Below, piece by piece: positions 22,070-33,154 of a stretch of DNA of 64,000 bases; position 1 is the first letter of the stretch, and each line of letters starts with the position of its first letter. Origin of the DNA: Raffaelea ambrosiae. Taxonomy: Eukaryota; Ascomycota; Sordariomycetes; Ophiostomatales; Ophiostomataceae. The stretch is taken from NCBI GenBank assembly GCA_002778195.1, contig PCDI01000001.1, positions 1,205,790-1,269,789 of the forward strand, written 5' to 3'. The position numbers and the translations under genes were made by a program. The notes beneath the pieces were generated by a model, which saw nothing but the letters and a program-made list of their open reading frames with translations, searched no databases and had not been told where the DNA came from.

Positions 22070-23335
22070 ATGGCTTCCGCTGATACCCAATTCCCCGGAG
22101 TGGATGATCTCGATGTAAGGTGTTACGAGTACACTTTGCCGGATGATACTAACCGTTGTAGAGTGACGAAGATCCAGGATTCGGCGAACCACCCAAGTCG
22201 ACATGCAGCATTGAATCGGAAGCTTGGTCCCAGGACCTGCATGGTCGAACGTACCTTCTGACCTCCTATCCATATCCCATTGATCAGAGGGAGCATGAGA
22301 GACTTGGTAAGCCAGTGAACAACCACTCACGGACACCATGTTGATATTTGTAGACATGCAGCACGACCTTCTCGTCGAGTTATGTTTTGAGGGAAAATTG
22401 GGAATGGCACCTCCGACAAGAGACCTCAGGGTCTCTCGAGCTCTGGATGTTGGCTCAGGAAGTGGCACATGGGCTATTGCCTTTGGTTAGTCACAGAAAT
22501 ATTTAAACTTCTGGACAGAGAGCTGACTAGACCAGGCGATGACTTCCCACAAACAGAGGTATTTCCGAGCCAATTCTTCTAGAGGCATTCTCTGACTACA
22601 AGCCAGGTTTTCGGTGTCGATATCTCTCGGTTACATCCTGAATAGTAGGAAAACTCGCTTTACGGATACTCGAGTACGCAAGCTAACAAACACACAGCGT
22701 TCCTCCGAATGTACAATTCCAGGTCGATAATCTAGAGCTAGGATGGAACTTTGGAGCCCCATTTGATTACATCCACTTTCAAGACATGTCGGTTTCCTTC
22801 CAGAACTGGCCGCACGTTATGGTGCAGGCTTTTCAGTATGTTTGTTTTCCATCCAATGACACCAAACCAGGCTGACTCTTAGGTCTCTTACACCAAATGG
22901 GTATATTGAAATCGCAAATTGCGAGTTCGAATGCTTAACATCAGGCCGCGTGAAGGATTGGCTTACCCTCACCAGCACTTGTTTAAAGCAGAGAGGGTAT
23001 CAGAGGCTAAACTGGGTAGGCTCTTTGAAGAATGCCGGGTTTGTTGATATCAGGTTGGAAAGGTACCATATTTCGAGCGACCGAACACGACAACTTCTTT
23101 TAGACGCTCTAGGGGGGGTTTCGTACAGACTTTTTCACGAAGAGGCCGGGCTTTCGCGTGAAGAAGTTGAGTTATTGTTGATGGGCGTACGGAAGGAGAT
23201 ACGAGAGGAAAAATCGTTTCCTCGTCTCAAAGTGTGCGTCATATCTTTCCTTTCTTCGGGTACTCTAAACTGACCAAATTTAGGTTCTCGGTATATGCCA
23301 AGAAACCAGGATCAAACCGAACAGATTCCTGGTAA
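22070..23335 (+). CDS. LaeA-like SAM-dependent methyltransferase
   Basis: Eight exons: 22070-22114, 22162-22306, 22354-22485, 22536-22558, 22607-22644, 22698-22835, 22883-23233 and 23284-23335, giving 307 aa. Each junction restores family sequence: YLLTSYPYPIDQREHERL, then DMQHDLLVE, motif I ALDVGSGSGTWAIAFG, VFGVDISRLHPE (acidic end of strand 2), VPPNVQFQVDNLE, FDYIHFQDM and LTPNGYIEIANCEFE. These are landmarks of the fungal LaeA/Methyltransf_23 group, which uses S-adenosylmethionine. LaeA itself is a nuclear regulator of secondary metabolism; most paralogues have unknown targets. The last intron uses GTGCGT. The exons are less GC-rich than neighbouring genes, as often seen in accessory regions. 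No biosynthetic core enzyme is in the window. Confidence 0.85.
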
Positions 23336-25306
23336 TTCCTTACCGAGGAAGAAAAACAACGAACCTCCGTGTCGAGGAGCATACGGACATCACAAGATGC
23401 CTCTCCCACCTCAACTAGGCTGGCTACAAATGTGTTGTGCCTGTACTACTGCTCTGGTCTGTCCCTGAATCTAGGTCTTCGGAAGGCATTCTTCCAATTA
23501 GCGAGTGTATTTAGATAGGGAGCCACTGGAACCGGCGAAGGTGTATCGCACTTATTAGCGGTTTTCCGCCTACGGAGGGGTGGACAACCCCAGTTCTCCG
23601 GCGACACGCCTCCTGCATCAGTTTGCAGGTAGCTACGCACCCTGTAGGCAAACGATGTGAAGTCAAACCCACGAGTTTCATCTCCGAGACAATGCTCCCT
23701 GGTTTCGAAGAGACTGTTCTCCTTTTCTTTGCCCGTTTTGACAAAAAAAGTAGAAGGAAATTGAAAGCCAGGTGCCGCAAATTCATGGTCAAATTCGTGT
23801 CTCCGTACGTGTTCTAGGCGATTTGGCTGAATACGAGTAGTATTACTGTTGTCGAACTCTGACTGAAAGGAGGCGTCGCATCCGATTGTGGTGGCACCGC
23901 TCAGGAGGCTGTTCGACTGTCCGCCGAATCATGCGAAATTTTGGCCGTGCCTTTGTGGTCGATGACAGTGCGTTTGGATTCCTGGAACGCATCATCGGCA
24001 GCATCGGACGAAGCATCACGAACAGTGTGGGCCTTTTCTGCACTCATTGGGTTGCATGTACACCAGTTGTCCGTGTTGATGATGGCCTTTAGTCTGCCGT
24101 TCGTCCTAAGCCGAGCCTTCTCCATGCTGCTGGTGGATTATTGAAGCTTGAGGCTGTGGACAGTGGCGGTGAGTGGTTTCTGGAAGAAAAGCGAGCTTTA
24201 GATTTGCCACGGAAAAGAGACATGGCTGTTGATGAAAGGTACTCGCCAACGTACATGCTGAACCCGCACCAGGCGGAGCTGAACGGCTGTCCCTATCGGC
24301 CCATGCAGCGGCCCAGCGCATCGCTGGGGGAGTGCGCAGGTTTTGGCCATCTGTGCTGGTAGTACATGTCCCAGCAGAGCTGACCGCGATCGGCTTTCCA
24401 GACCAGCACCACCACCTGCAAAAGACCGCCTCTTACGATGCACAGCCAGTACAACGAGGAAAGAGACAAGAGGAAGTCATGCCGCGCCAGTTCCCGGGAC
24501 GCTGGGGTGCTCTCCTGCAGCAGCAACCGGCGGTGATGCTACAGCGCGGCAGCAATGGAACGGTGGCGCGAGGGATACACAGCGGAACGAATATCTGGGC
24601 CAAGATCGTGTCACGGAATAGCGGCGCCGTTTCTTTTGCTCAATCGACCGAGCGGCTGCCGATCGATTTCTTGTGTTCCTACGACGTACGGAGTATGAGT
24701 TTTTTAGCGTTTTGCAGATGTCGTCAAAAATAGAAATAGGAAGGACGGCAGCACCTGCTATACCTACATGATGTGAAATCTGGCGTTTAAGGTGCTAGGA
24801 ACTTATACACTTCTATCGACTATTACATTCGACACCTTGGTACGCGTTATGATGCTGGCAGATGGCGAGTTGAAGTAGATCGTATGTGTGAAGAGGCTAA
24901 GTTTCATTTACGTGTTAGTCTATGATTGGTCTGAGTAAATTGTATCGTGTTAACCCCGCACGAAAAGAGAACGTGGTACCAAACGAAACAACCTACAGAA
25001 AATGACGGAAATGATTATGTACTCTAACGAAATACTGGCTTAGAACAGGGCAACTTGTCTACGTCCTGTTTACATATATATAGTGCTATATCCATCACTT
25101 CACTTCACTACCACCCTTTGGCCTGGACATTGGCAAAGACTCCCACTATTGCCTTTATCCATCGACCACTCAAGACTTTGATCCGGCACTAGGTTTAGTA
25201 TCCGACAGGAAAACCCGTTGCCCCCAAAAAGTATGCTATATAAGTAAAGCTGTCTTGTGTCTTCTGGCTGAAAGATGCTGACGCTAACTAATTTGAACAG
25301 GCCAAC
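23336..25306. other. Intergenic region with a possible decayed gene on the minus strand
   Basis: On the minus strand near 24220 an ATG opens MSLFRGKSKARFSSRN, a plausible N-terminus, which runs to about 24085. A second frame (24125-23901) contains AIINTDNWCTCNPMSAEKAH and DASSDAADDAFQESKRTV. The two do not join by a clean intron, so this could be a degraded gene. Nothing recognisable lies elsewhere in the stretch. A TATATATA motif near 25072-25080 precedes the next small ORF. Confidence 0.3.
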
Positions 25307-25399
25307 ATGAAATGTCCAGACTCGAATTACAACTACAACAACCCAACGGGGGCCGAGAAATGTGAAAAATGTGGACGGCAGCTGGCTACAACTGCTTAG
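25307..25399 (+). CDS. Very small zinc-ribbon-like protein (30 aa)
   Basis: A complete ORF, MKCPDSNYNYNNP followed by TGAEKCEKCGRQL and a short Ala/Thr tail. It resembles a RanBP2-type or zinc-ribbon knuckle (CPxC...N...CxxCG), but the second Cys is Ser. Just upstream is a convincing 5' intron: donor GTATGC at ~25229, branch GCTAAC, acceptor GAACAG ending at 25300. A TATA-like element lies near 25075. The intron followed at once by an ORF with zinc-finger spacing is the main support. The ORF is below usual gene-calling length and converges on the APH-like gene 60 bp away. It could also be the last exon of a longer unrecognised gene. Confidence 0.4.
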   Translation: MKCPDSNYNYNNPTGAEKCEKCGRQLATTA

Positions 25400-25458
25400 C
25401 ATATAGGGTAGTACCATCTTGGAGGATCGCTTGCAAGCTTATAGACGGAGGCTTCTTT

Positions 25459-26421
25459 TTACTCTTTAAGGGCACGGAACCCTTGGACATTGGGGTAGAA
25501 ATTATGCTTTTCGAGTGCCTCTAATAAAACGTTCGTCCACGCCCACACATCGTCGTCGACGTAGTCCTCGAGAATAAACCCGTAGCTCACCCGTGCCTTC
25601 GTCGCAACCCAGATACGCGGATAAAAGGCCGCAGACTCCCAGTCGAGAATGCTCGTGACAGTCCCGTCGGCTGGCGAGACCATAATGTTGGTAGGGCTAA
25701 GATCGGCGTGGCAAAAATGAAACGCCGCTCTAGGGGGGTCGGTGTCCATCAGGGATGAGAGATATGTCCCGGCTTGCTTCGCCGTCAGCGGCGGAAACGG
25801 GATGGGCCTCCACGATGGCGCATCGTCCGGGCGCTCGGGCATCAGATAGTTGTCCTGTATTCCGCAGCGACCTGACGCGGCGGCAAGTATGTCGGACGTT
25901 TGCGCGGCTAAAGTAGTGCAGACCCCAGCCACCTCGATCGCAATACGCCGCCGCTGCGGGACCGAGAGGACAGGCCAGGCCTGTTGCAGCGTCTGCCCCT
26001 CGGCCGGGCGCAGCACAAGAAAGGACCGGGCCGTACGTTTGTCTATCCAATCATAGATGATCTCCGGGGTGGGGATGCTCGGAAAGTGTGTCTGTACGTA
26101 GCGCAGTGTGCTGGCCTCGGTCTCTATGTCCTCGACCCAAGCCTTTGCCTTGAATATTGCGCCTCCAATAGCCCAGACAGCGCCAGATGTTCCGGAGTTG
26201 TGGATCATGCTGGCGGCCGAGATGGGAGCACCTGCCGCCACCTTCGTCTCTGTCGCCCTCCCTCCGCTTAGAAGAAGACAGAACGTGCTCTTATCAGCGG
26301 CCTGCCAGACAGCCAGCGCATCCACTGGAGGGCTCTCAACCTTTCGACACCATATAGAAGAGCCCACGGCCCATTCGTCGGCGGTGGTCTGGGAGATCGA
26401 GGCCGTGATAGGGGGACTCAT
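25459..26421 (-). CDS. Aminoglycoside-phosphotransferase-fold (APH) kinase-like protein
   Basis: Single exon, 320 aa. The catalytic core is complete: FCHADLSPTNIMV (HxDxxxxN brace, near residue 230) and VTSILDWESAAFYPR (IxDWE, the metal-binding Asp). Upstream, EDIETEASTLRYVQTHFP and PEIIYDWIDKRTARSFLVL match the N-lobe and hinge region of the fungal APH family, whose usual length is 280-350 aa. Despite the family name, these abundant fungal proteins are not resistance enzymes in general; they phosphorylate unknown small molecules. The gene is divergent from the RutA-like gene across about 1 kb. Confidence 0.88.
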   Translation of the reverse strand: MSPPITASISQTTADEWAVGSSIWCRKVESPPVDALAVWQAADKSTFCLLLSGGRATETKVAAGAPISAASMIHNSGTSGAVWAIGGAIFKAKAWVEDIETEASTLRYVQTHFPSIPTPEIIYDWIDKRTARSFLVLRPAEGQTLQQAWPVLSVPQRRRIAIEVAGVCTTLAAQTSDILAAASGRCGIQDNYLMPERPDDAPSWRPIPFPPLTAKQAGTYLSSLMDTDPPRAAFHFCHADLSPTNIMVSPADGTVTSILDWESAAFYPRIWVATKARVSYGFILEDYVDDDVWAWTNVLLEALEKHNFYPNVQGFRALKE

Positions 26422-27452
26422 TTCACTGGATAAATTAGCGTGTGTTAAAATGGAAGCGAAAGAAATCTAGAAACAGTACCAAAACATGTTGAAAACAATA
26501 TATGCCGCCGTTACGTTGTTTAAATTAAAAAGTAAAAGTGACACCGCGGCACGAGAGAAAATAAACCCGTAAATAACTGGGGCCCTTTCTCTGTACACCG
26601 TAAGTCTAGACCCAATACACCGTGCCCGCACGGTAAGCTTGCAGTACGAGCATTTGGTGATTCCATAGTTGGTGGTTTGATTCCATAGTCGGTAGTTCAG
26701 CCTTGCCTTGCTTTCCCTTCGAATAGTCCGCCATTGCAAGGCTGGTTCAATCATGTCAATGCGTTGAGTACCCGAGTGTGGATGAAGCCGGCTCATTATC
26801 CATTTAGCTACCGAGGCTGCTTCTTGACTCCAAAAACCTCCAGGTCCAGCGGCCCGTCGTAGAAGCTACTTTGAACAGCATGCCTTCGAGCAGGCTTTAT
26901 TGAGAGCGGCTATAGGGCATGTGGACACAGCGTAAGGTGGGCACTGCGTACAGATCAAGAGGTGTTGTGCAACCCAGTGAACAAATGAATGCATCGGCTA
27001 CTTTGCTAGGAAACCGCCAATACAGCGGACACACCTCAAACTTGTGCAGACCCGCGCAAAGGCGCATAGCGCCTATGGCACACACCCGTTCATCGTTCTT
27101 TGGTGGAAAGCGTTACGGAAAGCCGATCCCCGGTACCGGTCGAGTCTTATCTACCCGACACGCCGGTATCATTGCGTCTGTAGCCTATGTGTATCTCGCC
27201 CTCTCGCCGGCGGTCCGACTTATCTCCTCTTTCATCCTAGCTAATATGCACCGAGGGACCAAGGAAACAATCCTGTTCGTTTTACCACGGACTCGTAAAT
27301 CGTAGATAACAAGTTGGCGTTCACCATACGAATCTTGCAACCCGAAAAAAAAGGAATTTCCAGCAAAATACGCCCTCTTGATACGCGCCTCCTCATATGC
27401 CCATCCTCTTCCTCTTTCTGGCTTGTCCTGAGTAGGAAAAAAAAAACACAAA
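26422..27452. promoter_or_regulatory. Divergent intergenic region between APH-like and RutA-like genes
   Basis: No gene supported. A short imperfect direct repeat (GATTCCATAGTTGGT / GATTCCATAGTCGGT) lies near 26660-26695. The last 100 bp before the RutA ATG is A-rich. Confidence 0.4.
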
Positions 27453-28716
27453 ATGGTCAAGCCTCTCGACATTGGCATTTTCATCCCCATTGGCAACGAT
27501 GGCTGGCTGATTTCCACCACCGCCCCCCGGTACATGCCGACGTATGAGCTCAACAGAGACATTGTCCTCTTGGCCGAGAAATATGGATTTGATTTTGCCC
27601 TGTGAGTGGGATGGCTGGTTCAGAGTATGGTGGGAAGGCGCCGTGCCGTGTCTAATCGGAACCAGCTCCATGATCAAGTTCCGCGGGTTCGGCGGCAAGA
27701 CCGAGCACTGGGACTACAACCTCGAGTCCTTTACGCTCATGGCGGGCATTGCGCCCCTGACCACGCGCATCAAGCTCTTCGCCTCGACGGGCATTCTGGC
27801 TCTGCCCCCGGCCATCTGCGCCCGCATGGCCGTGACCATTGAGCAGATGGCGCCCGGCCGCTTCGGCGTCAACATTGTCACCGGCTGGCAGTCGGCCGAG
27901 TACGACCAGATGGGCCTGTGGCCGGGCAACGCGTACTTTGGCTACCGCTATGACTACGCCGAGGAGTACGTCCGCGTCATGCGCGAGCTGTGGGACACGG
28001 GCAAGTGCGACCTCAAGGGCCAGCACTTTACCATGAACGACTGCCGCCTGCTGCCCAAGCCGACGAGCCGCATCCCCATCATCGCCGCCGGCCAGAGCGG
28101 GCGCGGCACCAAGTTTGCCTCCGAGTACGCCGACTTCAACTTTACGTCCGGCACGGGCATCAACACGCCCACTGCGTTCCAGGAGGCGAACCAGCGCCTG
28201 GTGAACGCGGCCAAGGAGACGGGGCGCGATGTGGGGTCGTTGGTGAGTTTTTTTTTTTCTTTTTTCTTTCTTTTTTCTTTTTCTTTTTCTTTTTCTTCCT
28301 TTTCCTTCCGGCCCAAACTGATAGGCAAGGTCCTCCTCATGCTCATCATGGACGAAACGGACGACGGCGCGCGCGCCAAGTGGGACAAGTACCGCGAGGG
28401 CACCGACCACGACGCTCTGACCTGGGTGGCCGGACAGACCAGCCAGGACACCAAGGCGGACGCCAACTCGACCGTCCGGCGGCTGGTGTCGTCGCTGGGC
28501 GACAAGGTCAACATGAACCAGGGCACGCTGATCGGCTCATACCAGTCCATCGCGGAGATGATGGACGAGATTTCCGAGGTCGAAGGCTGCAAGGGCGTCA
28601 TGGTCACGTTTGACGACTTCTTGCCGGGGATCGATGCCTTTGGCAAGCATGTGCAGCCGCTGATGAAGTCTCGGGAGAAGGTCAAAGGGATGAATGGGAC
28701 AACCGATACGGCTTGA
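27453..28716 (+). CDS. rutA: RutA-type pyrimidine monooxygenase (bacterial luciferase-like fold)
   Basis: Exons 27453-27601, 27666-28242 and 28330-28716, 370 aa. The junctions fall in conserved RutA sequence: FDFALSMIKFRGFGGKTEHW across intron 1 (GTGAGT), and GRDVGSLVLLML across intron 2, which supports the GGCAAG acceptor at 28329. Other family landmarks are IFIPIGNDGWLIST, PGRFGVNIVTGWQSAEY, MNDCRLLPKP, DFNFTSGTGINTPTAF, DETDDGARAKW and GVMVTFDDFLPGIDAFG. RutA uses reduced FMN and O2 to open the uracil ring at C4 in the bacterial Rut pathway. In this cell it probably acts in the cytosol on uracil or a related amide and would need a flavin reductase. None of the other Rut enzymes is in the window. 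The T-rich second intron is typically fungal. Confidence 0.9.
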
Positions 28717-31174
28717 TTTGTATGCGAGAGTATATACATTAGTGAAAGCTGGTAGTGATACTCTGGAAGTAGTTTCCAACAAACTTCCGACAGCGGGCAC
28801 AAAACCATGGTCAACCAATATCAAAACGGTCTTTAGATCAGCTGCCATTAAGTCGTTGGTTGATAAGATGCGCCCTTGGATTCTGGTAATGCAATTTTTC
28901 ATGTCTTACAATCGACGGCCTTTTCTTCCACGGAGCCTATCAGTTCCAGTGGTATAACAACCCAGACATCGCTTTCGACTGGTGCACGCCAATCCTCTAG
29001 CTGGCTTCTGGGCCCGCTCGATCTTCAAGGCGGCTGCAGCCCGGATAATCGACTACCTGCAAGAGGCCCACCCACATTCCAACTTGCTCCAACGAGCTTG
29101 CCTTCAAGAAAGGCAGCCTCGGGGGAGGCAAGTTAAACGAAGAGGTGGTCGGCCAGCTCAAACCGTTTATTTAGCTCGGTTTTTATGACGCCGGACCCGA
29201 CGAACCCAAAGCCTGCGCTGGTGAGGTTCCAAACCCCTTCGTATATAGCGTACAATTTACCCCCCGTAGATACACGACGGCCTGGCTAGTTCATCGTTCT
29301 ACTAAGTGCGGCCCTGTTTCAGCCAACGATAGTGGACCAGATCCGTGTCTTGTGTTCCCTGATGCTGACAGGCGATGAGTGGAAAGATGGCCAAGACTTG
29401 ATTCCAAGAAGAGGGTTGAGTCTCTGTACTGCTAGCGAAATGCACAACAAAAGGGGGTTGAACCCCTACCTAAATCTTTATGATCCTTGACTGGACTAGA
29501 CAGTCATCTATGCGACAAAGAGGAAAGAAAAGGACCGGTCAATACTCCGACGGCAACCACAAAAATTGCGAATAGTTCTGCTTTTCCGCCCCAATTTGCT
29601 GACCATGGTTCCGTGTCCCTCAACTAACGCGACTGTCTGCTAAAGCATACCCCCCCCCTCCCCACTCCACTAGTGCTAATTGTGGCTGCCAACACTTTGG
29701 AAGCTGCTAAGTTTTGCCCAGGCTGTGCCCAGACTTTGGGACAGCCCTTTCGTACCGTCTGGGTGTTTTCGGGGAGCAGCCGCGGCGACTTTCCTCAACG
29801 AGAGTAGTTGGTCGTCCGGTTCTTTCAGCCATCGCGTCTGGTGTGGTGCAGGTTTTGCCGTCGTTTCCCCTCCTCTGCATTCTTTGCCTAGGCTCCACGT
29901 GGAGCATTCCAGACAATACCAGGGCCTCTCCCTACCGGTTTCGCCGGCCTTTTCGTTTCGTTTCATAATTCGATTGTTGTCCATTCCTCCACTACCTGCT
30001 ATGGCATCCAGTGAACCACTTCATAACCGCCCGGCTGGTTGAGTCCTCCTCGTTATCGTGAAGCCTAGGCGGGCAACAGCCTGAGCCTGTGCCTCGGCGG
30101 CGTCCGCCTGGCCATCACAGACACCGACGCCACGGCAACAACACTGCACTCAGCTACATCCTACTGGACAGGGCCAGCGAGTCCCGCAATGCGGACTTGG
30201 ACTATGCGTTTGATCTGATAAAAGGGCATACCCCCCCCCCCTCTCGAGACAAGCAACATCGGCCACGACACTGAAGCTTTCTTTAGTCAACTGAACTCCC
30301 AAGGGCCTGGTCGACCGTGCCAGCCAGTTTGTTCTCGCGTGCACCGTCGGCTTTGTCGCCGCGTTTCCCGGTGACGCATCCGACTCACCCACCGTGAGCA
30401 GGGCAAACTGGATGTACTGTCCATCCAGATCGACGCAGCGCCAGCCGTCGGCCCCGGCACAGATATAGACACCTTAACAGCGCCTCGTCCTGCCTGCTCC
30501 ATGCCACCTGGAGCCTGTCCCTGAACACCACTAACAATTTCACTACTACCCACGTCGTCATCTCGCCGTAGCCCCTCGACTGTGCCTTTGGTATCGCCTG
30601 TTTCTGCCTTTTGCGTCTTCGCTCCTCGTCGGATTGGCCTGAAGGCCGTCATGTGAATAGCATTAGCTATTCATTCCTGAAATGGGGTACCCACAATATA
30701 TGCTAAAAGGCGTGTGCTACCATTTGAGTCCCTCGTGTGCCATCCTTCTTCCATATCAAAGGGGTAAGATTCAGCCTTGTCTCTTGTCTCGTAGTTGAGC
30801 TTTGTTAAGCCGATACCTTTATTACCACTCTAGTTCTGCCTGGATTCAAGTACCATCTTAATACCTTTAGGAGCTGAATTGCTCCGCCGAATAAAGCGGG
30901 GCACTGGTACATGTAAACCAGGCACTATTTCAAATTCGGCAACGCCATTGTCCACTCCGCCTATGGACAAGGCTGTGTGTTCAGGTCGCCGGTGATTCAG
31001 CTCTGCCACAGGACATATAAACACCAGAGGCCATTTCTGGCCACCGACGGATGCCAGAGAGGTGGAAACATCTCCCTGCTGCTTCCCGCCTTCCGTCCTT
31101 TGACTCTCGCCAATAATCGACATCACTCCCATACTCTGGCCCATCAACAATTCTGACTGCCGGCCTTGTCCACC
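28717..31174. other. Intergenic region with possible decayed coding traces near 30.0-30.7 kb
   Basis: Several short open frames in different phases (30001-30042, 30089-30274 plus, 30287-30652 minus) have protein-like composition but no shared frame, ATG or recognisable motif. I regard the stretch as non-coding or strongly decayed. It includes the HET gene promoter. Confidence 0.35.
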
Positions 31175-33154
31175 ATGAACGGGCCACTCTACACGCCGCT
31201 CAATGCTCAGCAGAAGGAGATCCGGGTCCTCGAAATCCAGCCAGGCCAGTTCGAAGACGAGATCAGGTGCAGCTTCTCTACGTTGTCCCTGCTGGATGAC
31301 CCCCCCAGCATCCCCTACAATGCGCTGTCGTATGTGTGGGGCGACCAGATGGCCCCTAATCCCATCCTTGTCGCCGGCCACCCGGTCACTGTGACGCAGA
31401 ATCTGGAAGACGCCGTGCGCCACCTGCGTCGACCGGACGGGCCTCTGGTGATCTGGATTGATGCGGTGTGCATCAACCAGGCCGACATCGAGCACCGCAA
31501 CCAGCAGGTGGCCCTTATGGGAGAGCTGTACCGGAAAGCTTCCCACGTGTATGCCTGGGTTGGGCTGGCCGATTCGGAGACGAAGGGGGTCATGCAGCTC
31601 GCGCAGCTGTTTGGGCAGAGCGACGGCAGGGACAGTCGCAGCACTAGCAACAGCAGCGCCCGTTGCGGCGTCCACTCCCTCCACTGGGACCCGTCATGGG
31701 CCCCGGCATTAGCGGCCGCACCTGCGGATGTGGTCGCGCGGGCCCATCTCCGCGCCCTGGTGCACTTTGCACAGCGTCCGTGGTGGACGCGGGTCTGGAC
31801 GGTGCAGGAGGCCGTCCTGCCGGCGCATCTCACTCTGGTCTGTGGGCCGCACCGCGTCGACGTCGATGATCTCTTCCGGACGTCTGCGAGCTTTATGCAC
31901 CACTTGAAACGAGACTGCTGCCAACAGTTTCTCTTCATGCTCGACCCGGTCGATGTAGACTTGTCAAGCGGTCTCGTCCGTGTCATGAAGTCACTGGCCG
32001 TCCTGGAGCAGGCCCGGTCTGATGCTACAACCGCCGTGGCGACACTGGGAAAAAATATGGTTTGTTTCCGCCTCCGAAACTGCAGTGTTCCCAAAGATAA
32101 AATTTACGGGATGCTGGGATTTGGCGTCAGCACGACTGTCCCTCCGCTCCGGCCCGACTACGCAGCCTCTGACCAGGCCGTCTACGAGCAAGCGGCCGTG
32201 GCCATGCTCGAGGGCAGCCCCGAGGGGCTCCTGCAGATGCTGGTGTATGTAGTCCCAGAGCAGTTTCCGTGTCACCATGGGAATTCGGATGCCCCTTTGT
32301 CGGACCCTTTGTCCAGCGTGCCCGGCCTTCCGTCGTGGGTGCCCGACTGGACGCTCCGGATAGACTACCATTCCACCGAGAATGCCCTGGTATTTCGCTT
32401 GATGATGTACTACTATCACCGCGCGACGGCTACCCGGCCGCGGTTTATAGCTTATGATCGCCAGCGCCGGCCGGGCAAGCTCACGCTGCGGGGTGTCATC
32501 TTCGGCACCGTCGGTACCGTCGGCCCATCCCGCGACAGCAGGAATAGCCGCTATCTCGATCTTGACGTGTACGACTCTCACGTTCGGGCCTGGAAGCGGC
32601 TGGCCGGCACAGACGCCGATCAGCGCCCGGATCGCCTCTATCGCCACACCCAGGAGACAGTATACGATGCCTTTTGGCAGACACTCTGCTCGGGAATGGC
32701 CGCCACATCCCCCCAAGCAGTCGACAACTCCGACTACCTTCACATCCGCGACCTAGATCCACAGAGCCGGGCCGAAGCACGGGAGGCGTACGAAGCGGTC
32801 TGTACCTGGTTCAGCTCCGTAGGAGGGACCCAACCGGATGAGCGGGAGCTTGCAATGAAACAATTGATGGGCTTGACCACATACTCGCGACGCTTGTTTT
32901 TGTCTGTGTCGCCGTCGTTGCCTGAGGAGAACCGGGGAGGCGACGAGGACCGCTGGATGGGCCTGGCACCGCTCGGAGCGCAGCCAGGGGACAGGATAGC
33001 CGTGCTGTATGGGAGCCGCGTGCCTTATATCCTGCGCCAGCACGGCGCCACGGAAAACCATGAGTGGCTCTATGTGGGCGATGCTTATGTGCACGGGGCC
33101 ATGAACGGCGAGGCCCTGAACCTAGGCAAAGAGGAGGATATTACTCTTGTATGA
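31175..33154 (+). CDS. HET (heterokaryon incompatibility) domain protein
   Basis: The ATG at 31175 (MNGPLYTPL) gives 659 aa in one exon. The HET signature blocks are in order: PYNALSYVWGDQ (~50), LVIWIDAVCINQADIEHRNQ (~95) and LYRKASHVYAWVG (~120), then RPWWTRVWTVQEAVLP. The C-terminal 400 residues are typical of long HET proteins without WD40 or TPR repeats: a KDKIYGMLGFG block, LPSWVPDW, and near the end GDRIAVLYGSRVPYILR then WLYVGDAYVHG. HET proteins can trigger cell death when incompatible nuclei meet, or work in innate recognition; the partner is unknown. The region is accessory in character. Confidence 0.93.
   Translation: MNGPLYTPLNAQQKEIRVLEIQPGQFEDEIRCSFSTLSLLDDPPSIPYNALSYVWGDQMAPNPILVAGHPVTVTQNLEDAVRHLRRPDGPLVIWIDAVCINQADIEHRNQQVALMGELYRKASHVYAWVGLADSETKGVMQLAQLFGQSDGRDSRSTSNSSARCGVHSLHWDPSWAPALAAAPADVVARAHLRALVHFAQRPWWTRVWTVQEAVLPAHLTLVCGPHRVDVDDLFRTSASFMHHLKRDCCQQFLFMLDPVDVDLSSGLVRVMKSLAVLEQARSDATTAVATLGKNMVCFRLRNCSVPKDKIYGMLGFGVSTTVPPLRPDYAASDQAVYEQAAVAMLEGSPEGLLQMLVYVVPEQFPCHHGNSDAPLSDPLSSVPGLPSWVPDWTLRIDYHSTENALVFRLMMYYYHRATATRPRFIAYDRQRRPGKLTLRGVIFGTVGTVGPSRDSRNSRYLDLDVYDSHVRAWKRLAGTDADQRPDRLYRHTQETVYDAFWQTLCSGMAATSPQAVDNSDYLHIRDLDPQSRAEAREAYEAVCTWFSSVGGTQPDERELAMKQLMGLTTYSRRLFLSVSPSLPEENRGGDEDRWMGLAPLGAQPGDRIAVLYGSRVPYILRQHGATENHEWLYVGDAYVHGAMNGEALNLGKEEDITLV

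Noticed and set aside
6124..28935. ACGGTCTTTAG and CCACGGAGCC shared between ~6130-6160 and ~28826-28936
   Set aside because: The matches are 10-13 bp, spaced differently in the two places, with no further similarity; probably chance.
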